Source: Candidatus Saccharimonadota bacterium
GTDB lineage: Bacteria > Patescibacteriota > Saccharimonadia > Saccharimonadales > Saccharimonadaceae
NCBI GenBank assembly: GCA_017524405.1
Contig: JAFWSJ010000011.1
Span: forward strand, 62,001 to 126,000
Direction of reading: 5' to 3'
DNA: 64,000 nt
Shown one piece after another: positions 1 through 9,063 of this stretch (positions are counted from its first letter, which is position 1; each line of letters begins with the position of its first letter). The notes under the pieces were generated by a model, which saw only the letters and a list, made by a program, of their open reading frames with translations, had not been told where the DNA came from and made no database searches. A program made the position numbers and the translations under genes.

Positions 1-14
1 TGTTTTGCCCTTTC

Positions 15-1451
15 TTAAATGCTGCGTATTTGAATGCTATCAGTCCCGCCCTCGACATCGCGGAGACCAGATACTAAGACCACTTTCAGGTTTTCCTTCC
101 CTTCTGGAAGCTTGAGATAGCCGTCTGCCTTGAGATCCTGAACTACCTCGAAGGCATAGTTGTCATCATATTCGCGTACATATGCGGTGTTTGCGTAAAT
201 AAGCGCAAGCTGACCAGCCACGCGTGGATTGCTCGTAACAGAAACAATCGGCATATTAGGACGCTGAGCGGCAATCGCCTGCGCGGTCGCACCGGTCTTA
301 GTCGCTACGGCAATCAAGTCTGCCTTAATTTCCTCAGCAATCTTCACTGCGGAGTAAGCGATCGCATCGTAGTTCTTGAAGCTACCGGTCGGCAACGAAT
401 CGAGCGCAACAATGCGCGTATGATCCTGCGTATAAAGAATCACCTTCTTCATCTCGCGAACCGTTTCAACTGGGTATTTACCGTTTGCGGTCTCATCGGA
501 AAGCATCACTACGTCAGCACCGAGAATCACGGCCGTCGCCACATCGCTAACCTCTGCACGGGTCGGTTCTGGATTCTCGACCATGCTCGCCATCATCTGA
601 GTTGCGACGATACAAAGCTTCGAATGCTGGCGGCAAAGCGCAATCAACTTACGCTGGACAATCGGGACAACCTCGGCACCCGCCTCAATCGCCATATCGC
701 CACGCGCAATCATAATGCCATCCGTAGCTTTTACGATTTCTTCCATCACCTCGTCGCTCTCGACTGCCTTCTTCGTCTCGATCTTCGCGATAATCTTCGC
801 AGTCGAGCCATGGGAAACGAGAATCTGGCGAAGCTTATTGATATCCTCTGCGCTCTGGATAAAGCTCATTGCGACATAATCAAAGTCGCGCCCTGCCCCG
901 TACTCGATATCTGCCAAATCCTTTGGCGTGATAATATCGCCACCGAGGTCGGTATCTGGCAAATTAATGCCCTTGCGGCTCATAATATAGCCGTCGTTCT
1001 GCACCTCAACTTCAATCGCAGTCGCAGAAACGATACGCTTCACGATCGTGCGAATCTTGCCATCGAATAGGAAGATTGGCTCGCCTTCTTTTACCTTCTC
1101 GGCGAGATTGTATTGCACCGGCAAAGTCTTGCTACCGTCATGCTCTTTCATGGCATAGTCGAGCACGATAAGGTCGCCAGCCTTCAAATCCATGTGGTTG
1201 TTCTGTATTTCGCCGAGACGAATCTTCGGGCCCTGAAGGTCCTGCAAAATCGCAACGGATTTGCCGCGCTCCTGCGCGTATTTGCGAATGAGGCGAATCT
1301 GCTCATCGCGTTCTTCATAGCTACCATGGCTAAAATTCAAACGGAAGCCGTTCACGCCTGCGTAAACTAATTCTCTAATTTTGCCTTCAGCGAATACTGC
1401 TGGTCCAACAGTCGCAAGTATTTTTGTTCTCTTGAAAAGCTTATTACTCAT
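15..1451 (-). CDS. pyk: Pyruvate kinase
   Basis: Catalyses the last ATP-forming step of glycolysis (phosphoenolpyruvate + ADP to pyruvate + ATP) in the cytoplasm. The 478 residues match the usual bacterial length. Visible motifs in order are RLNFSHG near residue 37, QDLQGPKIRLG near 70, the catalytic-lysine region IAKIETKKAVE, the metal site IMIARGDMAIEAG, and the signature starting VATQMMASMVENPEPTRAEV followed by MLSDETANGKYP. A C-terminal domain with KTGATAQAIA follows. The ATG sits six nucleotides after an extended -10 (TGCTAAAAT) with no Shine-Dalgarno, so the message is probably leaderless. With enolase and glucose-6-phosphate isomerase elsewhere in the window it supports sugar fermentation. 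Identification is secure. Confidence 0.97.
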   Translation of the reverse strand: MSNKLFKRTKILATVGPAVFAEGKIRELVYAGVNGFRLNFSHGSYEERDEQIRLIRKYAQERGKSVAILQDLQGPKIRLGEIQNNHMDLKAGDLIVLDYAMKEHDGSKTLPVQYNLAEKVKEGEPIFLFDGKIRTIVKRIVSATAIEVEVQNDGYIMSRKGINLPDTDLGGDIITPKDLADIEYGAGRDFDYVAMSFIQSAEDINKLRQILVSHGSTAKIIAKIETKKAVESDEVMEEIVKATDGIMIARGDMAIEAGAEVVPIVQRKLIALCRQHSKLCIVATQMMASMVENPEPTRAEVSDVATAVILGADVVMLSDETANGKYPVETVREMKKVILYTQDHTRIVALDSLPTGSFKNYDAIAYSAVKIAEEIKADLIAVATKTGATAQAIAAQRPNMPIVSVTSNPRVAGQLALIYANTAYVREYDDNYAFEVVQDLKADGYLKLPEGKENLKVVLVSGLRDVEGGTDSIQIRSI

Positions 1452-1457
1452 ACTAGT

Positions 1458-1466
1458 ATTTTAGCA
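1458..1466 (-). promoter_or_regulatory. Extended -10 promoter of pyk, leaderless
   Basis: TGC-TAAAAT on the minus strand, ending six nt before the pyk ATG. It lies between the tRNA-Glu terminator and the gene, so little room remains for a 5' leader. Confidence 0.7.
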
Positions 1467-1477
1467 TAAACGGATAC

Positions 1478-1507
1478 AAAAAGCACCCTGCTTAAAGGGT
1501 GCTTTTT
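1478..1507 (-). terminator. Rho-independent terminator after tRNA-Glu
   Basis: Perfect 11-bp stem (AAAAAGCACCC/GGGTGCTTTTT) with a short loop and a T run on the minus strand. It separates tRNA-Glu from pyk. Confidence 0.85.
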
Positions 1508-1521
1508 GCAAAAATCATATC

Positions 1522-1597
1522 TGGTGATCACGGAGGGATTCGAACCCTCGATTGCCAGGATGAAAACCTGGAGTCCTAACCACTAGACGACGTGACC
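1522..1597 (-). tRNA. tRNA-Glu (UUC)
   Basis: A 76-nt cloverleaf on the minus strand. The acceptor GGTCACG pairs with CGTGATC (one G-U). The D arm is of Glu type, the anticodon loop TTTTCAT gives UUC, and the T arm GAGGG-TTCGAAT-CCCTC is intact. The 3' CCA is encoded. Confidence 0.97.
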
Positions 1598-1649
1598 AGT
1601 ACTGCCTATTTTACATTAAAAAACAGGATTAATCAAGCAGTAACTAATT

Positions 1650-3506
1650 CTACGGAATAATATATGGGTCAGTGCTTGTGCCGCTACCAGACGTAAAGCG
1701 CGTTCCCGCCTTCAGGGAAACCATCGGGCGAATTTTTTTCCGATCTACCGTCAGACAGGTATTGCCATGGTTAGAATCCCAACAATAGTTTGATGCATCA
1801 TGGAAGTAATGCGGCGTCATCGTAGCCGAAGCATAGCCAAAATACAAATACGCAGACGAAGAATTCATGCCAGCTAATATTAACTCGTCGTCCGTAATAA
1901 GGCCGATTTTATGCTTTAGCTTCGCATTTTCGTTCGATACCTGGAATGCGTCCCTAGGGTTAGAACAATCTAGGCTAGGCTCATAATTATTATCTGCATT
2001 TCTGATATTATTTCGGCCATGACTGCCAAAATAGCTCAACGACATCTCGCTGGCATCCTCGTCTTTTCCTTTCAGACTACCAGAATATAAACTGCGGTCG
2101 TTGCAGAAAACAGCGTCTTCGAGGTCGTTTTCATAATTTCTCGTCCCCTCTATATGTCCGTCAAGGTTCTCATTCTCAAACCAAGATTCAATAACCGTCT
2201 TGGCATTAGAATCGTGCTCATTAGCAAACATAGCCGTCTTTGCTGCCTCAATATCATCATAGCCACCAATTGCAAGATAATAAATCGTAGAAGTACTTCT
2301 GAAATTATAGAGATATCCAATTTCATCACTGCTGCAGCTAGCAGCGCCGTTACTACAGAAGTAGTGATAACGAGTAGCCGCCTCGGCCCTCTTATCCGAC
2401 CAGGTGCCAGTAATCGATTGGCCAGCTGACGTGTCGAGTGTATAGGTATCGCCGCTCCTTGAGACATTGTTCGAGAATATATACGTAGAATCAACATCGT
2501 ATGTATACTTGTAATATACACGATCTCCGTACATATAACCGACATCGGCCGGAGATACTTCGTTTATTACTTTATTATTGAATGGGTGCCAAGTTTGCCC
2601 GTCGACAGTAATACCGTCCGCATTTATGCCGGCGTTACATTGTCCGCTCGCAGGTGCCTGCACCCCGTCATAAATCATCTTCACGCCTCCGGTCGCGGTC
2701 GTACGTACGATCTTCCAGCAATAATTTGCCCAAATCACATAATTATCCGGTATTTTATCTCCACGAAAATAATAAACATCCTTGCCATTCTCAGTATACT
2801 TATTGACGCCCCACCCGTTCGTCCCAGTGAATTGAGTCGAATAATATCTTGGCTCTTCAGCGTATCGCGTAAAATCGATATCCATCGGCCCATTGACCTT
2901 TGCGGCAATAGCATTATATAGGTTAGACCACTCGTGCCTTGCGTCTGCTTGAATCGTTTGCACCGTAGCCTTTAAGTGATACGTTGCGTAATACCAAATC
3001 GAAGAACTATCGCTGTTAGAGCTACTATCAAAATTCGCATCACAATTCAATGTAACTCCAGTGATTAATGAGGTAGTAGTTTCGCCTGGAGCCAAATCAG
3101 TATCATACTCATAATAACCGTCCTTGAATGTCCAACCAGAATTCTCGGTAAAATTAACGATTGCGACGGTCATATCGGTACCGTACTTCACGAGCGGCTG
3201 ATGCCTACCGCTCTGATCAAGCCAATCCTCCTCGAGTTTGATACGTGCCGCAACAGGAATACTCGTCGATTCATTCGTCACGGTAATTGTTTTCGGAACG
3301 GTCTCACATGGCTGCCAATTGGCTGGCGCAGTAAAAACATCCGCCGCCGTCGTACGATAAACGGAAGGTCTAAACTCATTGCCGATAACTGCACGGCTGC
3401 TACTGAATGCATACGTAATGCCAATCCCTGCCCCAACTGCAACGAGACCGACTATCGCAATCAACGCTCCTTTTTTCTTTATGGAGATGCCAAACTTTTT
3501 CCCCAT
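1650..3506 (-). CDS. Exported surface protein, SipW-dependent/TasA-like N-terminus
   Basis: A 618-residue predicted surface protein. Residues about 11-36 form a hydrophobic export segment after a lysine-rich start. The next roughly 170 residues (VIGNEFRPSV, TITVTNESTSIPVAARIKLEEDW, then LAPGETTTS) resemble the alternate-signal-exported proteins processed by SipW in Firmicutes (BsaA/TasA type). The middle holds NYCWKIVRTTATGGVKMIYDG-type sequence and the end has a DRKKIRPMVSLKAGTRF motif, both common in large clostridial surface proteins. Function is unknown; a matrix or adhesive role is inference. The ATG at 3506 is preceded by a perfect AGGAGG five nt upstream, so I prefer it to the in-frame TTG at 3509. 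A terminator downstream is not obvious. Confidence 0.7.
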   Translation of the reverse strand: MGKKFGISIKKKGALIAIVGLVAVGAGIGITYAFSSSRAVIGNEFRPSVYRTTAADVFTAPANWQPCETVPKTITVTNESTSIPVAARIKLEEDWLDQSGRHQPLVKYGTDMTVAIVNFTENSGWTFKDGYYEYDTDLAPGETTTSLITGVTLNCDANFDSSSNSDSSSIWYYATYHLKATVQTIQADARHEWSNLYNAIAAKVNGPMDIDFTRYAEEPRYYSTQFTGTNGWGVNKYTENGKDVYYFRGDKIPDNYVIWANYCWKIVRTTATGGVKMIYDGVQAPASGQCNAGINADGITVDGQTWHPFNNKVINEVSPADVGYMYGDRVYYKYTYDVDSTYIFSNNVSRSGDTYTLDTSAGQSITGTWSDKRAEAATRYHYFCSNGAASCSSDEIGYLYNFRSTSTIYYLAIGGYDDIEAAKTAMFANEHDSNAKTVIESWFENENLDGHIEGTRNYENDLEDAVFCNDRSLYSGSLKGKDEDASEMSLSYFGSHGRNNIRNADNNYEPSLDCSNPRDAFQVSNENAKLKHKIGLITDDELILAGMNSSSAYLYFGYASATMTPHYFHDASNYCWDSNHGNTCLTVDRKKIRPMVSLKAGTRFTSGSGTSTDPYIIP

Positions 3507-3536
3507 CAAAACCTCCTAACAGAAATGCTTACCCTT

Positions 3537-3542
3537 ATTATA
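3537..3542 (-). promoter_or_regulatory. -10 element of the surface protein gene
   Basis: TATAAT on the minus strand about 30 nt before the ATG. It gives a short leader that carries the AGGAGG ribosome site, unlike the leaderless genes. Confidence 0.6.
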
Positions 3543-3620
3543 CTTTACTCTTCCCCCATTTTCAACGAAACACATCACAAATTATGACATATTTTTTAAT
3601 AAATGCCAAAAACATTGAAC

Positions 3621-3822
3621 TTATGCTTCACGATTTATTAGAGGCGCAATACAATCTGGACATACTTTCGCGAATTCATCGCAAAGTCGCACGTTCGAGT
3701 CTTCGTGGCGTTTTGCTTATCTATGTAAGTTCTATATGCAGTTTTTCTAGGAGTCTTTTAGTGACCGTCTTTTTCTCATTCTTTTCGCAGTGAGTGCACT
3801 CAAAAAACAGAAACAGTTCCAT
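3621..3822 (-). pseudogene. Possible remnant of a small CxxC zinc-ribbon protein
   Basis: The 336 nt between murG and the surface protein gene hold no clear gene. On the minus strand one frame (3822-3721, from an ATG) reads 33 codons with a CTHC motif. Another frame (3716-3621) reads 31 codons with CDEFAKVCPDC. Together they resemble two halves of a CxxC...CxxC zinc ribbon broken by at least two frame changes. Ten-base inverted repeats (CTTCGTGGCG at 3701-3710 and its complement at 3827-3836) bracket the first half. I do not recognise a family and the similarity may be chance. A plus-strand frame of 69 codons over the same stretch has no ribosome site. Confidence 0.2.
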
Positions 3823-3845
3823 GTTGCGCCACGAAGTTTCTCGGG

Positions 3846-5024
3846 TTAGTCCTGGTCTTTTGCTACAGAAATAATTGTATTTGCGAGTCTTTCCGCCGCA
3901 TCATCTTTGACGAAAGAACGCAAAGCTACAGCCATATCTAAGCGCTTCTTCGGGCTACGCATTAGCGTCCTGACGGCTTCGAGAAGCAAAGTCGGCTTCT
4001 TTACCATTTCACTATCTTCAACCACCATCACAGCATTGGCCTTTTCGTAGGCCTTCGCATTCTTGACCTGATGGAAACCAGGTAACTTCGCGTTTGGCAC
4101 CATAATCACGGCCTTCGCCATACTTGATAGTTCCGTCATCGTAGAAGCGCCTGCACGGCTCACGACGACGTCCGCTGCACCAAATAGCTTCCACATTTCG
4201 CTCGAGAACTTAATCATACGGAAATTCGTTTTGAGTTCCCCGTCTTCCCAGTCTTCGTATTCCTTGAGATCCATCATTTCCGGATAGCGCTCACGACCAG
4301 CAACGAGCATCACGCTCGTCGTCTTTAGGAGCTCCGGCAAGATTTCGCGAATCGCTACGTTGATGTTCTGTGCGCCAAGGCTGCCGCCAGTCACGACGAG
4401 CAACGGCTTAGTCTCATCGAAGCCAAGTTCCTTCTTATATTTACGCTGCTTCGCTTCGGTAATCGGATGGAATTCGTCGTTAATTGGGATGCCGGTCCAC
4501 TCGGCTTTTTCCGGTGGATACGAATAATATTCTAGCGGCATACCGGTTGCAATTTTCGCCGCCTTCTTCGACAGGAGGCGATTCGTGAGACCAGGCGCCG
4601 CATCGCTATCGTGGATCACATATGGAATGCGGAGTAGCTTGGCCGCCGTACCGACCGGCAAGCACACAAAGCCGCCCTTGAAGAAAATAACATCCGGGCG
4701 GTTAAATGCTAATCGGAAGAATGACTGGAAAAACCCAATGATATTTTTGAAGAAATCACGAATATTTTTTAACACGACGTCAAAATGCTGCAAGTAAGTT
4801 GCGAAAGTAAAGTTCGTATAGCGGCGGAATTTACCCGCAACAACTTTGCGGATCTTTAATTCCATGCCATTCTCTACCGTTATACGGCGAGCGTTCTTGT
4901 AATATTTTCTATCGGTCCAAAATTCAACTTTAGCGCGTGGGCGAACTTTCCAGATTTCACGAACGACGGCTACTACCGGCGTGACGTGTCCCCCGCTGCC
5001 CCCGCCAACTACTAGAGTCTTCAT
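3846..5024 (-). CDS. murG: UDP-GlcNAc:lipid I N-acetylglucosaminyltransferase
   Basis: Transfers GlcNAc from UDP-GlcNAc to lipid I to make lipid II on the inner face of the membrane. The N-terminus has the family loop GGGSGGHVTP (residues 7-16). Later motifs are HDSDAAPGLTNR, VTGGSLGAQNIN for the second Rossmann domain, and SRAGASTMTEL with the donor-site residues HQVKNA. At 392 residues it is slightly longer than typical MurG (about 360). The first 68 nt overlap the 3' end of ftsW in another frame. A weak AAGGA precedes the ATG. It is the last gene of the cell-wall cluster and follows the flippase-family gene ftsW and mraY, in pathway order. Confidence 0.95.
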   Translation of the reverse strand: MKTLVVGGGSGGHVTPVVAVVREIWKVRPRAKVEFWTDRKYYKNARRITVENGMELKIRKVVAGKFRRYTNFTFATYLQHFDVVLKNIRDFFKNIIGFFQSFFRLAFNRPDVIFFKGGFVCLPVGTAAKLLRIPYVIHDSDAAPGLTNRLLSKKAAKIATGMPLEYYSYPPEKAEWTGIPINDEFHPITEAKQRKYKKELGFDETKPLLVVTGGSLGAQNINVAIREILPELLKTTSVMLVAGRERYPEMMDLKEYEDWEDGELKTNFRMIKFSSEMWKLFGAADVVVSRAGASTMTELSSMAKAVIMVPNAKLPGFHQVKNAKAYEKANAVMVVEDSEMVKKPTLLLEAVRTLMRSPKKRLDMAVALRSFVKDDAAERLANTIISVAKDQD

Positions 5025-6156
5025 TATCTATTTTCCTTTTTGTCCAACCAGAAATTTGAAGGACTATGCCGACCGCGAATGCTGCAAATAGCATACTCGT
5101 GCCGCCATAGCTCAAAAATGGTAGAGTGATACCTTTCATAGGGATTAACCCCGTCATACCACCTATGTTAATTATAACATGGCTAACCAGCCAGGCAAAA
5201 AGCCCCGCCGCAAAAAGATTCTTGCTCTTATCTTCCGAGTACTCGCTCACGCGCACGATGCGCCCAAGCAGTACCACGTACGCAAGCACGATTAGCCCCG
5301 CACCTAGGAAGCCCCAAATTTCACCAATAATCGAGAAGATTGAGTCTGTAAGCGACTCTGGCAGATAGCCAGAAGATTGAATACTATTCCCTAACCCGAC
5401 GCCAAGCAAACCGCCCGTACCGAGTGAAATTAGTGAGCTTTCCTTATGATAATTATTGCCGCTGCCTTCCCAGCCCATGATGCGATCGATGCGGTGCTGC
5501 TGCGTCGCAATCAAAACACCCGCCGCAAGCGCCAATGCTAGCAAAGCCAAACCGAGCTGTTTTAAATTCACGCCGCCGACAAAGGCCATCGTCGCCATCA
5601 TAACCGAAATCACCATCGTGCTGCCAAAATCTTTTTGCCACCAACCAATCAGAACTACCGTCACAAGGAAGATTGTCGCAAACGGAATCCAGAAGTTTCG
5701 TGTCTCCAGTTCGCCGGACTCTTTCCTGGTTTTAATAAGCCGCGAGACGTAAAGCAGAATGCTGATTTTCAAAACTTCAACCGGCGCAAAACCAATGCTA
5801 ATGATCGGAACATAGAACGAACGACAAGCACCCCTATCGCAGGTCACTAGCCCAACGTTCATCTTCCCGAGCAGAGTCACCAAAAGACATAGCCCTGCTG
5901 CGATCCAGAACAGACGCTTCGCGTATTTATCCATAAAATCATACGGAATTTTGTATGCCACAAACAGCGCCACAATCGACGCCACCACCACCGCGGCGTG
6001 ACGAATCAAGAAATACGTATCACTGAAATTACTGCCCGAAGCGGCGTTCTGCGCCTGCGCTACGCGACCGCCAATCGAATAAACAACAATAAGGCCAACA
6101 AGCATCAAAATAATCGTCACAATCGCGATTATTTTGTCTGCTCGGTGTTTTCTCAT
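4957..6156 (-). CDS. ftsW: SEDS-family peptidoglycan glycosyltransferase FtsW
   Basis: A polytopic membrane protein of 399 residues, the septal peptidoglycan polymerase that pairs with FtsI. About ten hydrophobic segments run from residue 9 to about 370. Diagnostic stretches are GTGGLLGVGLGNSIQ, YLPESLTDSIFSIIGEIWG and KGITLPFLSYGGTSML. The C-terminal 30 residues are charged and basic, and their codons overlap the start of murG. The ATG overlaps the mraY stop as TAATG, which implies translational coupling. RodA is the main alternative, but the neighbourhood and the paired transpeptidase favour FtsW. Confidence 0.93.
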   Translation of the reverse strand: MRKHRADKIIAIVTIILMLVGLIVVYSIGGRVAQAQNAASGSNFSDTYFLIRHAAVVVASIVALFVAYKIPYDFMDKYAKRLFWIAAGLCLLVTLLGKMNVGLVTCDRGACRSFYVPIISIGFAPVEVLKISILLYVSRLIKTRKESGELETRNFWIPFATIFLVTVVLIGWWQKDFGSTMVISVMMATMAFVGGVNLKQLGLALLALALAAGVLIATQQHRIDRIMGWEGSGNNYHKESSLISLGTGGLLGVGLGNSIQSSGYLPESLTDSIFSIIGEIWGFLGAGLIVLAYVVLLGRIVRVSEYSEDKSKNLFAAGLFAWLVSHVIINIGGMTGLIPMKGITLPFLSYGGTSMLFAAFAVGIVLQISGWTKRKIDNEDSSSWRGQRGTRHAGSSRRS

Positions 6157-7190
6157 TAGTTAATTACGCCCCCACCCATTGCGAGGAAGATGCCAAGCAT
6201 CGCGAGCACGCCACCGATAATCCAGAAACGCATCATGACCTTGCTCTCTTCCCATCCCTTCGCCTGCAAATGATGATGTAGCGGTGCTGAAATAAACACT
6301 TTTCGCTTGAAAACTTTTTTCGAAATAATTTGGATTAGCGCACTGCCTGCCTCAATAACGAAGAGACCGCCAATGATTGGGAGCAAGAAGAATGCATTCG
6401 TCATCATCGCCACCACGCCGAGGCCAGCGCCAAGCGCGAAGGAGCCCGTGTCGCCCATCATGAAACGCGCCGGGAAAACATTGAACCAAATATACGACAA
6501 TAATGCGCCAAATACGACGAAGCAGAAGCCCGCTAGAAGCCATTGTTCCTGAAGGAGTGCAATGACGCCATATGAACCGTATGCGAGCATCGTGAGGCCG
6601 CCTGCGAGGCCGTCAAGACCATCAGTAATGTTTACTGCATTGCCAGTTGCTACGACCGCAAAGGCAAACAGTGCGATCATTGCCGGAACGCCGATATTGA
6701 AAGCGCCAATATATGGGATTTCTACACTGGTCCAGCCAAGCTTCACGGCAAAGAACCAACCGAGGAAAATACCGAGCGCAGTAATCATCGCGAACTTCAC
6801 CGGCGCGCGAAGCCCTGCGGTCGCCTTCTTGCCAAGCAAGTTGATCACGTCATCAATGAAACCAATTACACCACCGCCAACAAAGGCCGCAAGCGGGAGC
6901 CAAGTCTGACCGCGATCAAGGCAGTTGCAGGCGATAATAACCGTCGGAACCGTAATGAGCATAATGACGCCAGCCATCGTTGGGAAATGACGCTTGATTT
7001 TGTCTGCGTGAAGCTTATTCATCACAGTCAATTTTTGGCCGGATACGTCTACGGTCTTCTGGCGCTTCCAAAGTTTATGCTTATAGGCAAACGTCGTATA
7101 AATCGGCGTCAAAAACATGGCGAGCAAGAATGCCCCGAGCGACAGAATTAGCTCGTGTCCGATGTTAGCGTTTATATCTTGTAGCAACAT
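6156..7190 (-). CDS. mraY: Phospho-MurNAc-pentapeptide transferase
   Basis: Makes lipid I from UDP-MurNAc-pentapeptide and undecaprenyl phosphate. The 344-residue polytopic protein has about ten membrane segments. The catalytic motifs are visible: NITDGLDGLAGG, MMGDTGSFALG and the histidine cluster APLHHHLQAKGWEE. The usual GTPTMGG loop is altered to HFPTMAG. A purine-rich AAAGGGAAAAAC sits just before the ATG. It lies 12 nt after ftsI and runs directly into ftsW by a one-base overlap. Confidence 0.95.
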   Translation of the reverse strand: MLLQDINANIGHELILSLGAFLLAMFLTPIYTTFAYKHKLWKRQKTVDVSGQKLTVMNKLHADKIKRHFPTMAGVIMLITVPTVIIACNCLDRGQTWLPLAAFVGGGVIGFIDDVINLLGKKATAGLRAPVKFAMITALGIFLGWFFAVKLGWTSVEIPYIGAFNIGVPAMIALFAFAVVATGNAVNITDGLDGLAGGLTMLAYGSYGVIALLQEQWLLAGFCFVVFGALLSYIWFNVFPARFMMGDTGSFALGAGLGVVAMMTNAFFLLPIIGGLFVIEAGSALIQIISKKVFKRKVFISAPLHHHLQAKGWEESKVMMRFWIIGGVLAMLGIFLAMGGGVIN

Positions 7191-7202
7191 GTTTTTCCCT
7201 TT

Positions 7203-8972
7203 CTATATTTGTGGTGCTATCCTTAAATATTCCAACATGAAATTACTAATTTCCGTAAAGACTGGGATCGCATCTGTCGAACCCCATAGCAGCCTATTTC
7301 CATCTAATCTTACCATGACTACGTATTCTGGCAAAGCACCGTCCGCCTTCGAACCACCAAATCCAAGCGCACCAGCAATCGTTTTTTCTGAAGTATAATG
7401 ACCGTTTTTCAAAGTCTCTGCCGTACCGGTTTTAACACCGATGCTATAGCCTGCCGGATCATGTCTACCGCCATTCTGACCGCGCACCTCCTCGAGCATA
7501 CGACGCATTTCCGTGCTCGTGGCTTTCGTGACGGTTCTCCTTACCGGCAACTTTGCTTCTGCCGGCTTCAGAGCGCCATCTTCATAAGTACCAGCGATTA
7601 CGGTTGGCGTATAGTAATCACCGCCATTAATGAGCGACGAAAAAGCTGCCGCCATCTGAATCATCGTTGGGTTTAAGCCCTGCCCGAAGGTCATGTTTGC
7701 ATAGCGCACTGCGTTGCCATCGGAATCGTCTGGGCTAATAACAATACCCTTCGACTCAAATAATTCGATGCCAGTTCGTTCACCGAGGCCAAAAATATCG
7801 TGGAAATAATTGTATAGTGTTTTTCTCGCACTCTTCGTGATCTCGCCATCGCCCATTCGGCGTAATACTTCCACGCTACCAGTGTTTAGCGAGTAGTCGA
7901 GCGCTTTGCGGAAAGTCAGCTGCCCAAGCACATCCGCCGAGCTATACGCATTCTTAATCGTTCGGTCGTCAACCTTCGTGTACCCATAATTCGTGTACGT
8001 CGAATCCGGATTCAACTTCCCCGTATCAATTGCCGCAGCATACGTAAATGGCTTGCAAGTACTTGCCGGCTCATATGGCGTCTCCGTCACGCGGTTCACA
8101 TATACATTCGCATCCTTTTCTTTCCAATATTGCTCTGGATTATACGTCGGGTAATTTGCCATCGCCCAAACTTTACCAGTCGTCGGCTGCATCACAATTG
8201 CGCTCGCTGCCGCAATGCCGCCGTTATATCTTTTCACTACATCTTCTAGAACCGCGTCGGCTTTGCGTTGAATATTCTCATCAATCGTCAAAACAATGCT
8301 TTCGCCATTTTGTGCCGGGACCTCAATATTGTCGTTGCCGATCGAAATCGGAATTTCATTAACATCCGTCACAGTCTTCAGAGAACCATTCGTGCCAGTC
8401 AGACGATCATTGAGCGCACCTTCGACGCCGGACGCCGTTCCTTCGGCGTTCATGAAGCCAAGCAACTGCGCTGCCATCGTGCCGTTTGGATAAACTCTAC
8501 GTGACGTCTCCTTACGCCCTACGCCTTTCAAGCCAATGTCCTTGATCTTCACTACCGTGTCGTAATCGATCTGCTTTGCAATCTCAACATACATGTTGTC
8601 TTCGTTTTCCCAAACCTTTTCCCATTTCACGATAAGATTATCGCCGAGAACCTCCGTCAACTTCTCCTGAACGTATTCCTTTTTCTTCACGCCGTTCGTG
8701 CCAGCATTCTTAATAATGAAGCTAGGGTCGACGAAAATCGTCCATGTACGCTCATTGAGGATCGCAGGAGAGACCTTATTGTCACCATCCATAAAATATA
8801 CCTCTCCGCGCTTTGCCAATAGTTCATACTGCTTGATGCGCATCGCATTCGCTTCACGAACGTACTTGCCGTGCTCAACAATCTGGACAAAGAATAGTCG
8901 TGCTAGAAAAATCAACGCCACAGAAACCAAGCCAAATCTCAGCCAAAAATACCGCCATTCACGACTTGTCAT
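7203..8972 (-). CDS. ftsI: Class B penicillin-binding protein (septal transpeptidase)
   Basis: A 589-residue D,D-transpeptidase that cross-links septal peptidoglycan outside the membrane. One N-terminal membrane anchor lies at about residues 9-30. A PBP dimerisation region follows, then the transpeptidase domain with the acyl-enzyme motif STCK (in PASTCKPF), the SLN triad (YSLNTGSV) and the KTGT motif (GVKTGTAET). Length is usual for FtsI/PBP2. It has its own promoter in the gap after the ftsL terminator, with the -10 ending eight nt before the ATG. The gene heads the ftsI-mraY-ftsW-murG operon. MrdA-type PBP2 is less likely given the location. Confidence 0.93.
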   Translation of the reverse strand: MTSREWRYFWLRFGLVSVALIFLARLFFVQIVEHGKYVREANAMRIKQYELLAKRGEVYFMDGDNKVSPAILNERTWTIFVDPSFIIKNAGTNGVKKKEYVQEKLTEVLGDNLIVKWEKVWENEDNMYVEIAKQIDYDTVVKIKDIGLKGVGRKETSRRVYPNGTMAAQLLGFMNAEGTASGVEGALNDRLTGTNGSLKTVTDVNEIPISIGNDNIEVPAQNGESIVLTIDENIQRKADAVLEDVVKRYNGGIAAASAIVMQPTTGKVWAMANYPTYNPEQYWKEKDANVYVNRVTETPYEPASTCKPFTYAAAIDTGKLNPDSTYTNYGYTKVDDRTIKNAYSSADVLGQLTFRKALDYSLNTGSVEVLRRMGDGEITKSARKTLYNYFHDIFGLGERTGIELFESKGIVISPDDSDGNAVRYANMTFGQGLNPTMIQMAAAFSSLINGGDYYTPTVIAGTYEDGALKPAEAKLPVRRTVTKATSTEMRRMLEEVRGQNGGRHDPAGYSIGVKTGTAETLKNGHYTSEKTIAGALGFGGSKADGALPEYVVMVRLDGNRLLWGSTDAIPVFTEISNFMLEYLRIAPQI

Positions 8973-8980
8973 ATGCTTAT

Positions 8981-8986
8981 ATTTTA
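8981..8986 (-). promoter_or_regulatory. -10 element of the ftsI operon
   Basis: TAAAAT on the minus strand, eight nt before the ftsI ATG and immediately downstream of a strong terminator, so ftsI-mraY-ftsW-murG appear to form an independent unit. Confidence 0.6.
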
Positions 8987-9010
8987 TCGCACTTGTGCTT
9001 TTTCTTCCAT

Positions 9011-9041
9011 AAAAAAGAACGGTGTCGTGTCACCGTTCTTC
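9011..9041 (-). terminator. Rho-independent terminator after ftsL-like gene
   Basis: Ten-bp stem AAGAACGGTG/CACCGTTCTT with a six-nt loop followed by TTTTTT on the minus strand. It splits the cell-wall cluster into two transcription units. Confidence 0.88.
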
Positions 9042-9063
9042 TCACCTTTTATAAGCTCCGCCG

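Noticed and set aside
420-1070. A 216-codon plus-strand frame opposite pyk
   Set aside because: Shadow of a secure gene; no start signals or recognisable sequence.
3584-3793. A 69-codon plus-strand frame in the murG-proximal gap
   Set aside because: No Shine-Dalgarno or nearby -10, hydrophobic but without family resemblance; the minus strand shows better motif content.
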